Position numbers and translations under genes: made by a program. The notes beneath the pieces were generated by a model. That model searched no databases and was not told the origin of the DNA. It saw only the letters and a list, made by a program, of their open reading frames with translations. From Adiantum capillus-veneris (lineage: Eukaryota; Streptophyta; Polypodiopsida; Polypodiales; Pteridaceae), in the NCBI GenBank assembly GCA_014529385.2, contig CM043958.1:121986817-122050816 (forward strand): DNA of 64,000 nt, in the 5' to 3' direction. Shown here in pieces: positions 21,553-33,196 of this stretch; position 1 is the first letter of the stretch; every line of letters begins with the position of its first letter.

Positions 21553-22109
21553 TCATGTGCTTCTCCTTGGTATTTCCTCGCTTAGGAGAACACCCACAAC
21601 ATCCTCAAACTTAAGAATATTTGTGCCAGAGATAGATTTACTTACAGCCATCACAAGCCTGTCCCAACTATTCGGTAGAGATGATAGTATAAGGAGAGCT
21701 CCCACTTTGTCATTGAAATTAATTTTAACCAATTGAATTTGAATTATGTTGGTGTTAAAGTCATTTAAGTGTTCTGCAATTGAGCCATTCTCTGCCATCT
21801 TTAGATTGAACAAGAGCTTCATGAGAAATACCTTATTGGATGCCAATGGTTTCTCATAGAGGCCATCAAGTGACTTCATCAAGTCCTCCGTGGTCTTCAT
21901 CTCTAAAACATTGAAGGCCACCGTTGACACCAAGCTTAACTGGATTGTTTTCAGTGCCTTTTGGTCAAGGACAATCCATGCTTCATCTGCCATTGTTGCG
22001 AGTTTCTTTGCAAGACCGTCTAGTGGCAAATAAAGGTCCTTCTGGTAGAGATTATCTTCAATGTGCATCTTCCAATGTTGGTAGTTTTTGCTATTGAACT
22101 TCTCAATCT
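21553..22109 (-). pseudogene. Copia gag
   Basis: The frame includes IEKFNSKNYQHWKMHIEDNLYQKDLYLPL at its start (the region 22069-22109 is open but lacks a Met). It continues with DEAWIVLDQKALKTIQLSLV, then DLMKSLDGLYEKPLASNKVFLMKLLFNLKMAENGSIAEHLNDFN and LILSSLPNSWDRLVMAVS. This is the UBN2-type gag of Ty1/copia. The start codon region is lost at the junction with the LINE near 22110. Confidence 0.87.
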
Positions 22110-22114
22110 TGATG

Positions 22115-22930
22115 ATGGATCAACCCTTCAAAGAAGCGGAGCTAAAAGAAACCATTTGTGCTATGAAAAAAGGTAAATCTCCAAACATTGATGGCCTGCC
22201 TAATGAGTTTTATCAGGAGTATCAGGACTTCCTAGTACCTCACTTGATGAAATTCTGGCTGGAGGCTTTACAATTAGGAGCCCTCCCCTCCTCAATGAAT
22301 ACAGGGGTCATTAAGCTTATACACAAAAAAGGGGATAAGGGGGACCTAAACAACTGGAGACCTATCACGTGTCTGACTTTTGTTTATAAGGTCTTCGCCT
22401 TAGCTCTTGCTAGAAGACTCAGCCCCATCATGAAGACCATCATACTTCCAAAACAAAAGGGGTTCATCAAAGACAGGTTCATTTTGGATGCTATTATTAC
22501 TCTCTGGGAAACTTTTGAATATGTTGAGGAGTCTGAGCAACATTTCATGTTCTTCAAAATTGACTTTGACAAGGCCTATGACAGGATTGAGTGGGATTTT
22601 GTGTTTCAGTCTTTGCATGATATTGGCTTTGGACAATTTATAAAGTTCATTTTAGTTCTTTTTGGCAATGCTCTTGCTAAAGTAGCAATGAATGGTGAAT
22701 TGACTGATTGCATCTCCCTGAAGAGGTCCATAAGGCAGGGCTGACCTGTAGCCCCACTTTTGTTTGCTATAAGTTTAGATGCTCTGGGATGGCTGGTGAA
22801 AGATGCTCTGGACAAAGGGCACATTAAAGGCATCAACATACCTGGGGCTGCTAATCCTCTCTGTCTCCAACAGTTTGCTGACGACACGAATGCTATCATG
22901 TCAAATGATGAACAAAGCAACAATACTTTT
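22115..22930 (+). pseudogene. LINE reverse transcriptase domain (second copy)
   Basis: KKGKSPNIDGLPNEFYQEY, GDLNNWRPITCLTFVYKVFA, FFKIDFDKAYDRIEWDF (catalytic Asp of motif A) and LKRSIRQG are followed by an in-frame TGA at 22742. The same frame then continues with PVAPLLFAISLDALGWL and LQQFADDTNAIM (FADD catalytic motif), so the stop falls inside motif B. A frameshift near 22930 leads to the downstream frame. Confidence 0.88.
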
Positions 22931-24534
22931 TGAGATTTTCTAACTGTTTTCTGTCTAGCCAGTGGCTCCTCCATCAACCATACCAAAACAGGGTTCAGAC
23001 TCTCAGATGGAGACATTCCTACTGTTGTGACTACTGCTGGTTGCTCTCAAATACAGGACAAACAAATTTTAGGCTCCTGGGAATCCTGATGGGATTCAGG
23101 ATAACCTTCAACCAAAGGTGGGAGTGGGTCCTAAACAAAGTTAGACAAAAAGTTTTCAAATGGAGGGACAAGCAAGCTTCCTTTTCAAACAGGATTTTCA
23201 TCCTGAACCATTACTTGCTACCTTCAGTAATATATTTTTTGTCATGTTGGATGCCAGCCAAATACCAGTTTAAAAAACTCCTATCCATATTCAGGTCCTT
23301 TCTCTGGGGTTATGATGAACAAACTAGCTCAGTTCCTAAAGTTGCTTGGTCTACATGCTGCTTGTCCAAGGAAGCAGGAGGACTGGGTTTGCTTGATCTG
23401 GACACTATATCAATTAAGATGGCAGCTAAATGGATCTTGAGGAGTTTGGACTCATCGGACTACTGGGCAGTACTAATTAAAAGAACCATTCACAAATTCA
23501 AGCTAAAAGACTACAAATCCTGGTCAAATTTGTCACTCAGGGACATCATCCTCTCCTCCAAGGAATTTGTTCCTTATGGTTCCAAGCTCATATACAGATT
23601 CTGGTTCTCCTGGCAAATCATGAAATCAAAATGGAATTTTACTAACACTCTTCTCTCTAACAAGCATTTCTTTCTCCACGATTCTCTGTGGACTGGTCCT
23701 TGTGCAGGTAATCTAAAGCTAGGATGCTGTAGAAGAGCCCACAAATGCTTTAAGGCTAGAATTATGAATTGGGGTGACCTTTTTAGGGAAGAGTCTATCA
23801 ATGAATTAGGGGAAATTCAAAGGCAGTTTCATCTCTCTCAAATTGATGCAATATGGTGCTTGGACAGACTTCATGTGGTAACACTGCAGTTTCGTCTTCT
23901 TGCTAGGGCCTCTGAAAAGTCTGCCCAGCTTCCTCAAATAGCCAGTCAAATCTATTCTACCTTCAAGAAGCAAAAAGGGGTAGGGAAGCAGCTAAAGAGA
24001 AAGCTAAACTCTAGATGGAAGCTCCAATGGAGTTGTAGGCAGTGGTCCTACAGGTTCATCTGCATATGGGCATTTGCTAACACCATTAAGGAGGGTACTC
24101 TACTTTGGCTATTAATACACCATGGTTGCTGGACAGGGCAGAAAGCTAGAAAGTGTGGTAAAGGGGATGGAATCTGCAAAAGATGTCACCTGCATACTGA
24201 AGACCACTGTCACCTCTTCTTCAACTGTCCTCTCAACAGGTCTTTTCTGGATGCTATCAAGTCCTGCTGCTACAAGATCTCCTCTCACTTAATCACCTAC
24301 AAGGAATTGCTCTTGGGGAACTGTAAAGGTCTTGATATTCCCCTTTGGAATAAATGGAGAGGTTGTATTATCTGGTTCATCTGGAATTGTAGGAATGATG
24401 TAACCTTTGATTCCCCAACACCCCACCTTGGTCAGCTTGTATATGAACTTGGCAGATGTGCCAAAACCCTATGTTCAAGGATTAAAGACAATCTTCCCCA
24501 GTCTACCTCTATTCATCCCTCCAAAGAGAGCTGA
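22930..24534 (+). pseudogene. LINE ORF2 C-terminal region (second copy)
   Basis: A 534-residue frame. It contains RLLGILMGFRITFNQRWEWV, QASFSNRIFILNHYLLPSVIYFLSCW, FRSFLWG, GGLGLLDLD, and near the end CKRCHLHTEDHCHLFFNCPL, the zf-RVT signature. WNKWRGCIIWFIWNCRNDVTF is the usual plant LINE C-terminus. The rest to 24705 is 3' UTR. Confidence 0.85.
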
Positions 24535-24716
24535 ATTGGCAGAAATGGGATAAAATTATCCCTCAGTTCTTCTCCCCCTCTAGACTACTCATGATGGAGT
24601 ACATCCTGAAGTAACCTTTTGTTCTCAGGGCTGCCCTCCCCTAACCTGTGGGCCTTGATGTACTTATCTCTGTTTTTGTTTTAATCAAATATTTCTACTC
24701 TTTTCAAAAAAAAAAA

Positions 24717-25290
<574 letters not shown>

Positions 25291-25630
25291 AGATGTGGAC
25301 ACTCCATTAGGAGAGCTTCTACAGCAATGGGCTACTGGTTGCACTACAAAAGCTGCAACTACAGTGTAGGACGTAGAGACGGCTTGCATTGCTACTATTG
25401 CTACTCACGTCTCTTTCTCTATAGTCAGTCCACTTGGAGTAATCTCCCTAGCTTTGGATTGCCAAGGGCTATCAGGTGACCTTCACCCCTGGCCATATCG
25501 TGCTATCGCATGAGCCATCGGCCACCCAACCTTGCTCACTGTCGCGCCCAACTGAACCATGATGTTTCCCGTTGACGGCACCACCACCACAATTCCTACG
25601 TCTCTTGCATGCATGCACGGGCAAGTTATG

Positions 25631-25632
<2 letters not shown>
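25291..25632. other. No recognisable feature
   Basis: Mixed sequence with no coherent reading frame or repeat. Nothing can be supported. Confidence 0.5.

Positions 25633-25662
<30 letters not shown>
25633..25662 (+). repeat. (GT)n microsatellite
   Basis: About 15 GT units flanked by ATGCA motifs. Confidence 0.95.
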
Positions 25663-25663
<1 letters not shown>

Positions 25664-26169
25664 ATGTTTGCTCTGCATGCAGGCGCACCAAGCTCCCCCG
25701 CTGGTTTAGGGCTCCTTTCCATCACCACAGTACTGCAGGTGGCCTGGAGGCATCTCTAAACCCACCTCAGAGATTGTTTGTAAATGTGTAGATTAGAGAG
25801 TGTATTAGATTAGCAGAGGGATGTGTTACACACGTAAGCATCTGCTATACTCTACATGCACAACCGTTCATCGTGCAATTGTAAAACAACGACGATTGCC
25901 TCTTTAGCCTTTCTTAAAATTTTGCACACACACCAAGTCAATACACGTAGGAGAAAACAGAGTATGCATCAATCTTAGCTCTCACAATTGAAACTAATGA
26001 TGGAATTTATAACTATTTATAAATAAAAGGCATTGAGAAAAGTTGTCGTCAACCTTTGAGCCAGTTCCTACCATTCCTACCATCTGATCATTTTGACCTC
26101 ATAAAAACAGACCACAATTTTTCTTTCATATTCTTAGAATCTCTATGCGCGTATACATAGCGGTGCATA

Positions 26170-26170
<1 letters not shown>
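25663..26170. other. No recognisable feature
   Basis: AT-leaning unique sequence. No gene, RNA or element signature was seen. Confidence 0.5.

Positions 26171-26204
<34 letters not shown>
26171..26204 (+). repeat. (CA)n microsatellite
   Basis: 17 CA units. Confidence 0.95.
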
Positions 26205-26206
<2 letters not shown>

Positions 26207-26479
26207 GAGAGAATGAAACAAAGTGAAATATCATATTGTATTTGTGGTAGGTGCAGTCCCACACAAGTCGAGGCAAGTTTTGATAGTGATCGAGGCGAAC
26301 GTGAAGCAAAGTAACATTTTAAAAATTTTGATCGTATCGTTAATCCATTAATTGATGTATTGTATGAATGTATTAACATTCTCTCTTTTTATTGTAGGTA
26401 GCAAGTGTGTGTGAATTTGTTGAACCAGGTAGCTTTGTTAAAAACATGGTTACATTTGTAATTATTTAATAATTTTTTT

Positions 26480-26534
26480 ATTTAATTATTTAATTATTTA
26501 ATTATTTAATTATTTAATTATTTAATTATTTAAT
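26480..26534 (+). repeat. (TTTAATTA)n tandem repeat, 8-bp unit
   Basis: About seven units of an 8-bp AT-only repeat directly precede the longer tandem units at 26538-26843. Confidence 0.9.
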
Positions 26535-26537
26535 TTA

Positions 26538-26668
26538 TTCAATCAGTTAACTTCATCAATCAAAAAGAGTGAGAGAGAGAGAGAGAGATGAAAATGAAAT
26601 GAAATGTAGTTTAGATCATTTGTTTATTTAATTGTTTAATCAATCACTTAACTTCATCATTCAAAAAG

Positions 26669-26747
<79 letters not shown>

Positions 26748-26843
26748 ATGAAATGATATGTAGTTTAGATTATTTGTTTATTTAATTGTTTAACTTAATC
26801 AATCACTTAACTTCATCATTCAAAAAGATTGAGAAGGGGGGTT
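26538..26843 (+). repeat. Three tandem units with internal (GA)n of different lengths
   Basis: The block CACTTAACTTCATCATTCAA / AAAGATTGAGAG, then (GA)n, then AATGAAATGATATGTAGTTT / AGATTATTTGTTTATTTAA repeats at 26538, 26638 and 26794. Internal GA lengths are about 18, about 70 and about 4 bases. A separate GA array follows at 26882-26948. Confidence 0.85.
26672..26741 (+). repeat. (GA)n microsatellite
   Basis: About 35 GA units inside the second tandem unit. Confidence 0.97.
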
Positions 26844-26878
26844 AACTTTCTTAGAGGGGTTAAATGATCTATGAGACT

Positions 26879-26881
<3 letters not shown>

Positions 26882-26948
<67 letters not shown>
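26882..26948 (+). repeat. (AG)n microsatellite
   Basis: About 33 AG units. Confidence 0.97.
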
Positions 26949-26951
<3 letters not shown>

Positions 26952-27157
26952 CAAGCTTTAATTTTATTATTCATTTAATTGAATCTTTTATTCAATTCAA
27001 TTTATGAGAGGGAAAATTAGACACGGGGAGGTGGGAGAAAGGATAAAAGAGAGGGAGTGATAAAAGGAAAGAAAAGACTTGAAGTTGAATGAGCACCCAC
27101 TCACTGTACATGAGACTATGAGGCTACATCCAAAAGACTCCATAGAGAAATATGAAC

Positions 27158-27160
<3 letters not shown>

Positions 27161-27193
<33 letters not shown>

Positions 27194-27212
27194 TACGCGA
27201 GAGAGAGAGAGA
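27161..27212 (+). repeat. (AC)n followed by (GA)n
   Basis: AC units at 27161-27188, then ACATACAT, then GA units to 27212. A compound microsatellite. Confidence 0.92.
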
Positions 27213-27350
27213 TATATATAAATTAATTAATTAATATAAATAATTATATGAACTTTTCAAAAATTAGGGCTAAAAAATGCCTATGAAAGCAGACTTTATA
27301 ATTGCACTTAGGGTGTTCGAGTCCTCACACAATTCCATCTAAAACTTATA

Positions 27351-28617
27351 CATATACATAGGCGTAGATTTTAATATGGCGGAAGGGAGCCCCTTGCCTA
27401 TAAACATGGCATGATACTCAAAAGGCAATCCCAAGAGAGCATGATACTGAACCAAGAGGGCTTGCACATCTATTGTATGGGCCTTGAACTCAATATTTTC
27501 ATCAAGAGGGTACTCGAATATCGAAGATAGCATTACAATCTACTACAATTTGGTGCCTTGAATTTAAGAGACGGAAATAATTCAAGAAACCCAAGATGGG
27601 ATTTTTGTCTTCTCCCTAATAAGGAAGAGGTTTTGAGTGTCCTTTCTATGGAAGCATTGAAAGATCTATCTAATGATAGGGCTCAAAATCAGCTATGCTA
27701 TTCAAGTGACAACTAACATAATCAATCTGCCACACATACACTCTCACTTGGACATGAGAGTGTATACATAGGCATAGATTTTAATGTCATAGAGCTGGTT
27801 TTTAGAGATCTCAGGCTTGATTTAAATGCCTAGATCAATCCCAGTAGACCTTAGAAATTCTCAAGTAGTTTTGAAAATTAAGGCATGATACTGAAAAGGC
27901 AATCCCAAGAGAGCATGATACTGAACTAAGAGGCCTTGAACATCTATTGTATGGGCCTTGAACTCAATATTTTCATCAAGAGGGTACTCAAATATCCAAG
28001 ATAGTAGTACAACCTACTACAATTCGGTGCCTTGAACTTAAGTGACGGGAGTAATTCTAGAAACCCAAGATGGGATTTTTGTCTTCTCCCTAATAAGGAA
28101 GAGGTTTTGAGCATCCTGTCTATGGAAGTATTTAAAGATCTATCTAAATATAAGGTTCAAACTCCAGCTATGTTATTCAAGTGACAATTAACATAACCAA
28201 TCTTCCACACATACACACTCATTTGAACATGAGAAGGTATACATAGCCGTAGATTTTAATGTCATAGAGAGGGTTTTCAAAGATCTTGGGCTTGATGTAA
28301 ATGCCTAGAGAAATCCCAATATACCTTAGATATTCTCGAGTAGTCTTGAAAATCAAGGCATGATACTCAAAAGTCAATCCCAGAGAGCGTGATAGTGAAC
28401 CAAGAGGCCTTGCACATCTATTGTATGGGCCTTGAACTCAATATTTTTATCAAGAGGGTACTCAAATATCCAAGATAGCAGTACAATCTACTACAATTCG
28501 GTGCCTTGAACTTAAGTGATAGGAGTAAATCAATAAAACCCAAGATGGGATTTTTTTCTTCTCCCTAATAAGGAAGAGGTTGTGAGCGTCCTTTCTATGG
28601 GGGGGGAGAGGGAGAGA
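27351..28617. repeat. Tandem repeat of about 475 bp, three copies
   Basis: The phrase GCATGATACTCAAAAGGCAA recurs at 27409, 27883 and 28358, a period of 474-475. Copy 1 (27351-27760) lacks about 65 bases present in copies 2 (27761-28235) and 3 (28236-28617). Each copy keeps on the - strand an open stretch reading FEYPLDENIEFKAHTIDVQ then LLVQYHALLGLPF. I do not recognise this peptide. The third copy runs into a short G/A-rich tract at 28600-28629. Confidence 0.88.
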
Positions 28618-28629
28618 GAGGGAGGGAGA

Positions 28630-29025
28630 GCTAGAAATCTATAATGATTTGAGCACTTATCTAAGGAGACATATTGTAAAGTCAAGTTTTGTGGACAAAG
28701 TCCTAGAGCAACTACACTTACATTGTCTCTTATTTTTTTCCATTAGGAACTTTATGGCACCTAGGGTATCTGTTGAATGTTTTGGTCATGGATTGGAAGC
28801 AATGGAGATAGTATTGGATCATATAATGATTCATTACTCTCAGAAAAAGAAAGCTAACTTCTTTCAAAGAATTGTTTGAGGTTTCTTTCTGGGTGTTACT
28901 GTAGAAGAAGCTTGGAGAACCTACGACCGCAATTCCATGACTTGAGATGGGATAACCTTTCACTAGGTGTTTGTCAGAATCCATAATGATCCCAGTCAAT
29001 GGTTCCGCAACCTACACCTTTTGCA
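28630..29025. other. No recognisable feature
   Basis: Short open frames only; none carries a motif I can name. Confidence 0.45.
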
Positions 29026-29222
29026 AATTCAAGTAAAGTTGGGATATTCATATGCCCTCTACCTCAATTTTGAGTTAGGTTGTTGTTCTATGTCTAAAGC
29101 TTATAGCAAAATTGATGCTTATAGCAAAATTCAAGTAAAGTTGGGATATTCATATGCCCTCTACCTCAATTTTGAGTTAGGTTGTTGTTCTATGTCTAAA
29201 GCTTATAGCAAATTGATGCTTT
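29026..29222 (+). repeat. Direct tandem duplication, 102-bp unit
   Basis: CAAGTAAAGTTGGGATATTC begins at 29030 and again at 29132, and the sequence between is repeated nearly perfectly. One frame stays open through both units (QVKLGYSYALYLNFELGCCS twice), so a coding origin is possible. The high identity implies a recent event. Confidence 0.92.
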
Positions 29223-30916
29223 AAAGAGCATTGTAGGACCTGATAAGATAGAGAATCATAAGGAGCCTGCTTTCAAGCATCCTAGTGCTAAACACTATTT
29301 TCCCATTTTCAAATGTAGATGGGGTTGATCATGTATTGAGTAGAACTTTTATTCAATTTGCAAAAATGATTGATGAGCATTTTGGTTTGTTTGCCACTTC
29401 TCATGCAATCCTTTGTTATTTCTCACAACTAGATAGAAATGATGTATTTTTTTGTTTCTTAAAAAGGAATCACTTAAAAAGTGAATATTTTAGGAGTGTT
29501 ATTTTTTAATTTACAAGCATTCAAACTTTTCTCTTTGGTTGTCACATTTCTCCTTGCAAACACTATAGTTTTTTGTGTACACTAGTAAAATGGAGATTAG
29601 TCATGCCATTTCTCTTGCTATTGCAACCAATGGCTTGATATCTTCTCAAATAGCTACAAGTGCATCAGCTAATGAAGAGGAGATATTGTCATCACTTCCT
29701 ATTTGTAATGCGTGTGCAGCAAAGAGAGCAGCTCAAAATGTTGGGACGAATTCTAAAAAGGAGATTATCGAAACCCTGATAGAGATCAAAGCCTCTTGAA
29801 ATAGGATGGAGACAATGCAAACCAATGTCTCTGAAGTGGTTGAAACTTTAAGCTCTACATTGGAGATTGAAAGCGGGATACTTTGAAAATTGTGAGAAAA
29901 GACAAAAGCAACAAACTTGTAGAGATTAGAGAGAGTGAGACATACTTGAGAGAGAAACTTTCTCAAGTTGAGGATTCTCAAAAGATGATATTGGCATCTA
30001 TTTAGAATCTTCAAAAAGAGGTTTCAAGGAGTCAAAGTGAATCAAAGGATGAATTCAAGACAATACTCTATGACACATCGTGCCACGATTGAGAAGTATT
30101 GTCGACAAGCTGGGTGCTTTGACAAAGGTTTAAGATTCAAGACTTTTAGATATCCGAGCTACCTCAAATATGTTAAGTGCTTTGGCTAGATTAGTTCGAC
30201 CAAAGCAACATCAAGTTTCTCAATGACCTAATCCTACTAATGGAAGAAATATGTAATGTTGTGTTGTATCTTCATCAAACTTTTGTTTTTTTTTGGATTC
30301 ACCACCAATGTGTCAATTGTGTTCAGTTTAGAGGTGATAGTTTGATGTTCCAGTATATATTGATTATTTATTATGCCTAAGAATGTCCTTCTACTCATTG
30401 ATTCATTAATAATGTAGTCAAATCTAGATTGAAACTATAGAAAGTACCTTATATGATATTTATTTGCACTTGATTTCATGGATAAAATCTGGACCATATA
30501 TAATATCACCTGGTCATGCACGACGTAGCTGACTATGTGATGAATCATGAAAGGTGAGATGCCAAATAGCATGAGAGAGAACAATGCATTCACTACAGAG
30601 TACTATTGAAACTTTATTGGAGTGGAATGAAAGACAGTGCTTGCATGATGTACATGAAGGAAACTCTGAAGCCATGGATGTTGGGACAACTGAGAACATA
30701 GCATTGCGATGTAATCAAGAGACTGTAGAGCCTATTGTTATCCTTGAAGAGGAAAACTATTCTAAAGTAGCAAAGCGTTGTTTGTCCATCTGCTTTGAAT
30801 ACCCAACTTCTCTCCTTTTACATCACAAGTCTATGGCACCTGTTCAATTCGAAAAGTGTGTGTTGCACAACTTAAAAAGCTTAGATTTTTTTTGCTCCAA
30901 ATGAGGAGCAAAGGCC
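29223..30916. other. Unassigned, short open frames
   Basis: Several frames of 70-105 codons occur on + (29285, 29575, 30584) without recognised domains. The one at 29575-29799 is followed, after a stop, by NRMETMQTNVSEVVETLSS, which looks coiled-coil-like. The frame at 30584-30904 may be the upstream part of the Helitron that follows. No function is assigned. Confidence 0.4.
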
Positions 30917-33123
30917 TTGAAGGATGAAGGAAAGACTATCCAAACATTCGTGGATAAATATTGTTGCTCTAATGGAAGAGTTAGATTACTTCCTTTGCAT
31001 GAGCCACCAAATGAATTGAAAGATTTGGTGAGTTCAACCACAACAAGAAGTAGACAATCCTTACAAAACATTCAGGGATATAATAATGCATTGGCATTTG
31101 TGTCACCGTTGGTGCCCATATCAATGAGACTATTAATTATGGTGGGAGAGGTGTATACACTTTTAAGATGCATGGCTCTGTTTATCATAGTATTGATTCT
31201 TTAGCGCCAGCTGAAGGACAAAATGAAGTTCCACATCTTGCACAATTATATTTTTTCAATACCAAACATGATTTGAGCAATAGATTGCATCATGTTTCAA
31301 ATTTAGATCGCAATATTTTAGAGTGTTTACAATTGATGATATGTAGAGTATATGTGAATGCTCTACGATCTGCTACTTCTTTGTCTAGAGATGCTATTGT
31401 ACCCAATATTAGGATGGTTATTGTGGAGCATTGTTGTGATGGTTTGCAATAACTTGCTCCAAGGGGTTCTGAAGTTGCTTCAATTATGCATGGACAAGGG
31501 GATGATAGAAATGTTGGCTATCTCGACACTGTGCTGAATTTTTGACATGGGGGCTTGAAAAGAATCTCCAGCATGCATCAAGCTTACATGTCCTTATTGT
31601 ATGTTTTATTATCCAAGTGGAGAGGATGGGTGGCATTTTCATTTATAGACTATCGATGGAAAAAAGTTGAGTCAAAAGCAATATTATGGCTTTCGCTTAC
31701 ATACAGTGGAGTGTCTTCTTTGAGGGGATAGACTACTACAACAATATGTTGTGGATGTTTATAGTACTATAAAGGAGTCACGGCTATTGTGGATGCAAAA
31801 TAACCAAAGAACACTTCATGCAGAAGTGTACCAAGGATTGGTTGACATGGTTGAGGCTAGAGATGGCTTAGAGAGGGCTGAAGGTCAAAATGTTGGCCGT
31901 AGAATTGTTGTGTCTTCGTCTTTTGTTGGAGGTCCAAGATATATGTATCAACTATTCCAAGATGCAATGGCAATTGTTCGTAGTAAGGGTAAATCGGATC
32001 TCTTCATCACATTCACATGTAATCCACGATGGAAAGAAATAGATGATGTGTTACTGCCTAGACAAAGTGTTGTTGATCGTCTTGATGTGACTACACGTGT
32101 GTTTTATCAAAAGTTCCAAGATATGATGCATTTACTTATCAAGCAAGCCGTATTTGGGGAGGTGATTGGACATGTTTTAGTGATAGAGTTTCAAAAGTAA
32201 GTTCTTTCTCATGCTCATATATTGTTGATACTTGCATCTGTATATAAGCCCATAGATACATTCCACTATGATAAGTTGGTTTGTGCAAAACTCCCTAACA
32301 AGAATGTGTTTCCATAATTATTTGATGTAGTGAGCCATTGTAATGTTCATGGACCATGTGGTCCTTTGAACCCAAGTTCTCCATGTATGGTTGATGAAAA
32401 GTGTAGATTCAAGTTTTCACAAACATTTTCTACATCTACGATTGTAAATGAAAGTGGATATCCTGTGTATATGAGACAAGATGATGGAAGGTTTGTTCCG
32501 TCTAAAAATTACAATTTATATAATTGTTGAGTTTTTCCTTATATCCCTCTCTTATCACTAAGATACAAAGCCCATATTAATGTGGAGATCTGCTCAATTG
32601 TCACTACCGTTAAATATCTTTATAAGTATGTCTACAAAGGACATGATCAAGCCATTGTTGTGCTTTAAGATTTTGAAGGAGCTATTGATAAGATCAAGAG
32701 TTATCTCAATGCACATTATGTTTCTGCATCTAAGGCTACGTGGAGAATATTTGGCTTTGACATGCATAGTGAAAGGCCAGCTAAGGTTTATTACCTACAA
32801 ATGCTACTCAATATTTGCAAGGGATGTAAATCTTTTGAAGACTTGCGGATGTATGATGGTCACATTTATGATACATATAAGGAGGCATGTATAGCTAGAG
32901 GATTATTGCAAGACGATGAAGAATGGTCACTTTGCCTCCAAGAGGCATCTTTTTTTCAAAATGGAATGTAGTTGAGACAACTCTTTGCAATCATATAGTC
33001 TTTTGTGAGCCACTTCACCCGGTTGCTCTTTGGGATAGATTTTGTACCAAATTTTGTGAGGACTATGCTTATGCCCTAAGGATGTGTATTTCAGATGCAA
33101 GTGTACAAGTTGATGTGGAAAAA

Positions 33124-33126
<3 letters not shown>
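30917..33126 (+). pseudogene. Helitron Rep/helicase-type transposase, N-terminal and Rep region, decayed
   Basis: Blocks in family order across several frames: LQNIQGYNNALAF, then HGSVYHSIDSLAPAEGQNEV with AQLYFFNTKHDLSNR. Next come SRLLWMQNNQRTLHAEVYQG and VSSSFVGGPRYMYQLFQDAM with KSDLFITFTCNPRW, which is the Helitron_like_N domain. SHAHILLILA retains the H-x-H of the rolling-circle Rep HUH motif at about 32208-32220. HGPCG with NPSSPCM follows. VKYLYKYVYKGHDQ is the tyrosine-bearing Rep block. Last are ASKATWRIFGFDMHSERPA and EASFFQNGM. Rep would nick and join strands in rolling-circle transposition. The Pif1-type helicase part was not found. Multiple stops and frameshifts are present. Confidence 0.85.
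31751..32200 (+). pseudogene. Helitron_like_N domain, longest open piece
   Basis: A 149-residue frame, the best-preserved part of the Helitron transposase, holding GGPRYMYQLFQDAMAIVRS and KSDLFITFTCNPRWKEI and ending FGEVIGHVLVIEFQK just before the HUH region. Flanking stops remove any complete protein. Helitron termini (5' TC, 3' hairpin plus CTRR) were not located. Confidence 0.85.

Positions 33127-33194
<68 letters not shown>
33126..33194 (+). repeat. (CT)n then (CA)n compound microsatellite
   Basis: CT units at 33126-33159 switch directly to CA units at 33160-33194, at the end of the recognisable Helitron sequence. Confidence 0.96.

Positions 33195-33196
<2 letters not shown>

Larger units (their letters stand above)
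15508..22109 (-). mobile_element. Ty1/copia retrotransposon, decayed and interrupted
   Basis: On the - strand, from right to left, the domain order is gag, zinc knuckle, protease, GAG-pre-integrase, integrase, reverse transcriptase, RNase H, which is the copia order. It is split inside the integrase by a 2.67 kb insert (17807-20478). Numerous stops and frameshifts are present. Its 3' end runs into the family B LTR at 15508 and its 5' end is lost at the LINE at about 22110. No LTR of its own is clearly recognisable. Confidence 0.88.
22115..24716 (+). mobile_element. 5'-truncated LINE joined to the copia gag
   Basis: A second LINE on +, starting inside the RT domain and ending in an A tract at about 24706-24716, the usual product of 5'-truncated target-primed insertion. 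It lies against the copia gag start at about 22110. No clear target-site duplication is seen, and copia sequence is not recognised beyond 24717. It is less decayed than the first LINE: one stop and one frameshift separate two long frames. Confidence 0.85.

Noticed and set aside
27309-27320. tRNA or SINE B box (GTTCGAGTCC)
   Set aside because: No A box at proper distance and no cloverleaf pairing around it.
29285-29509. hAT-type transposase fragment
   Set aside because: A few residues look suggestive but no conserved dimerisation or catalytic block is visible.
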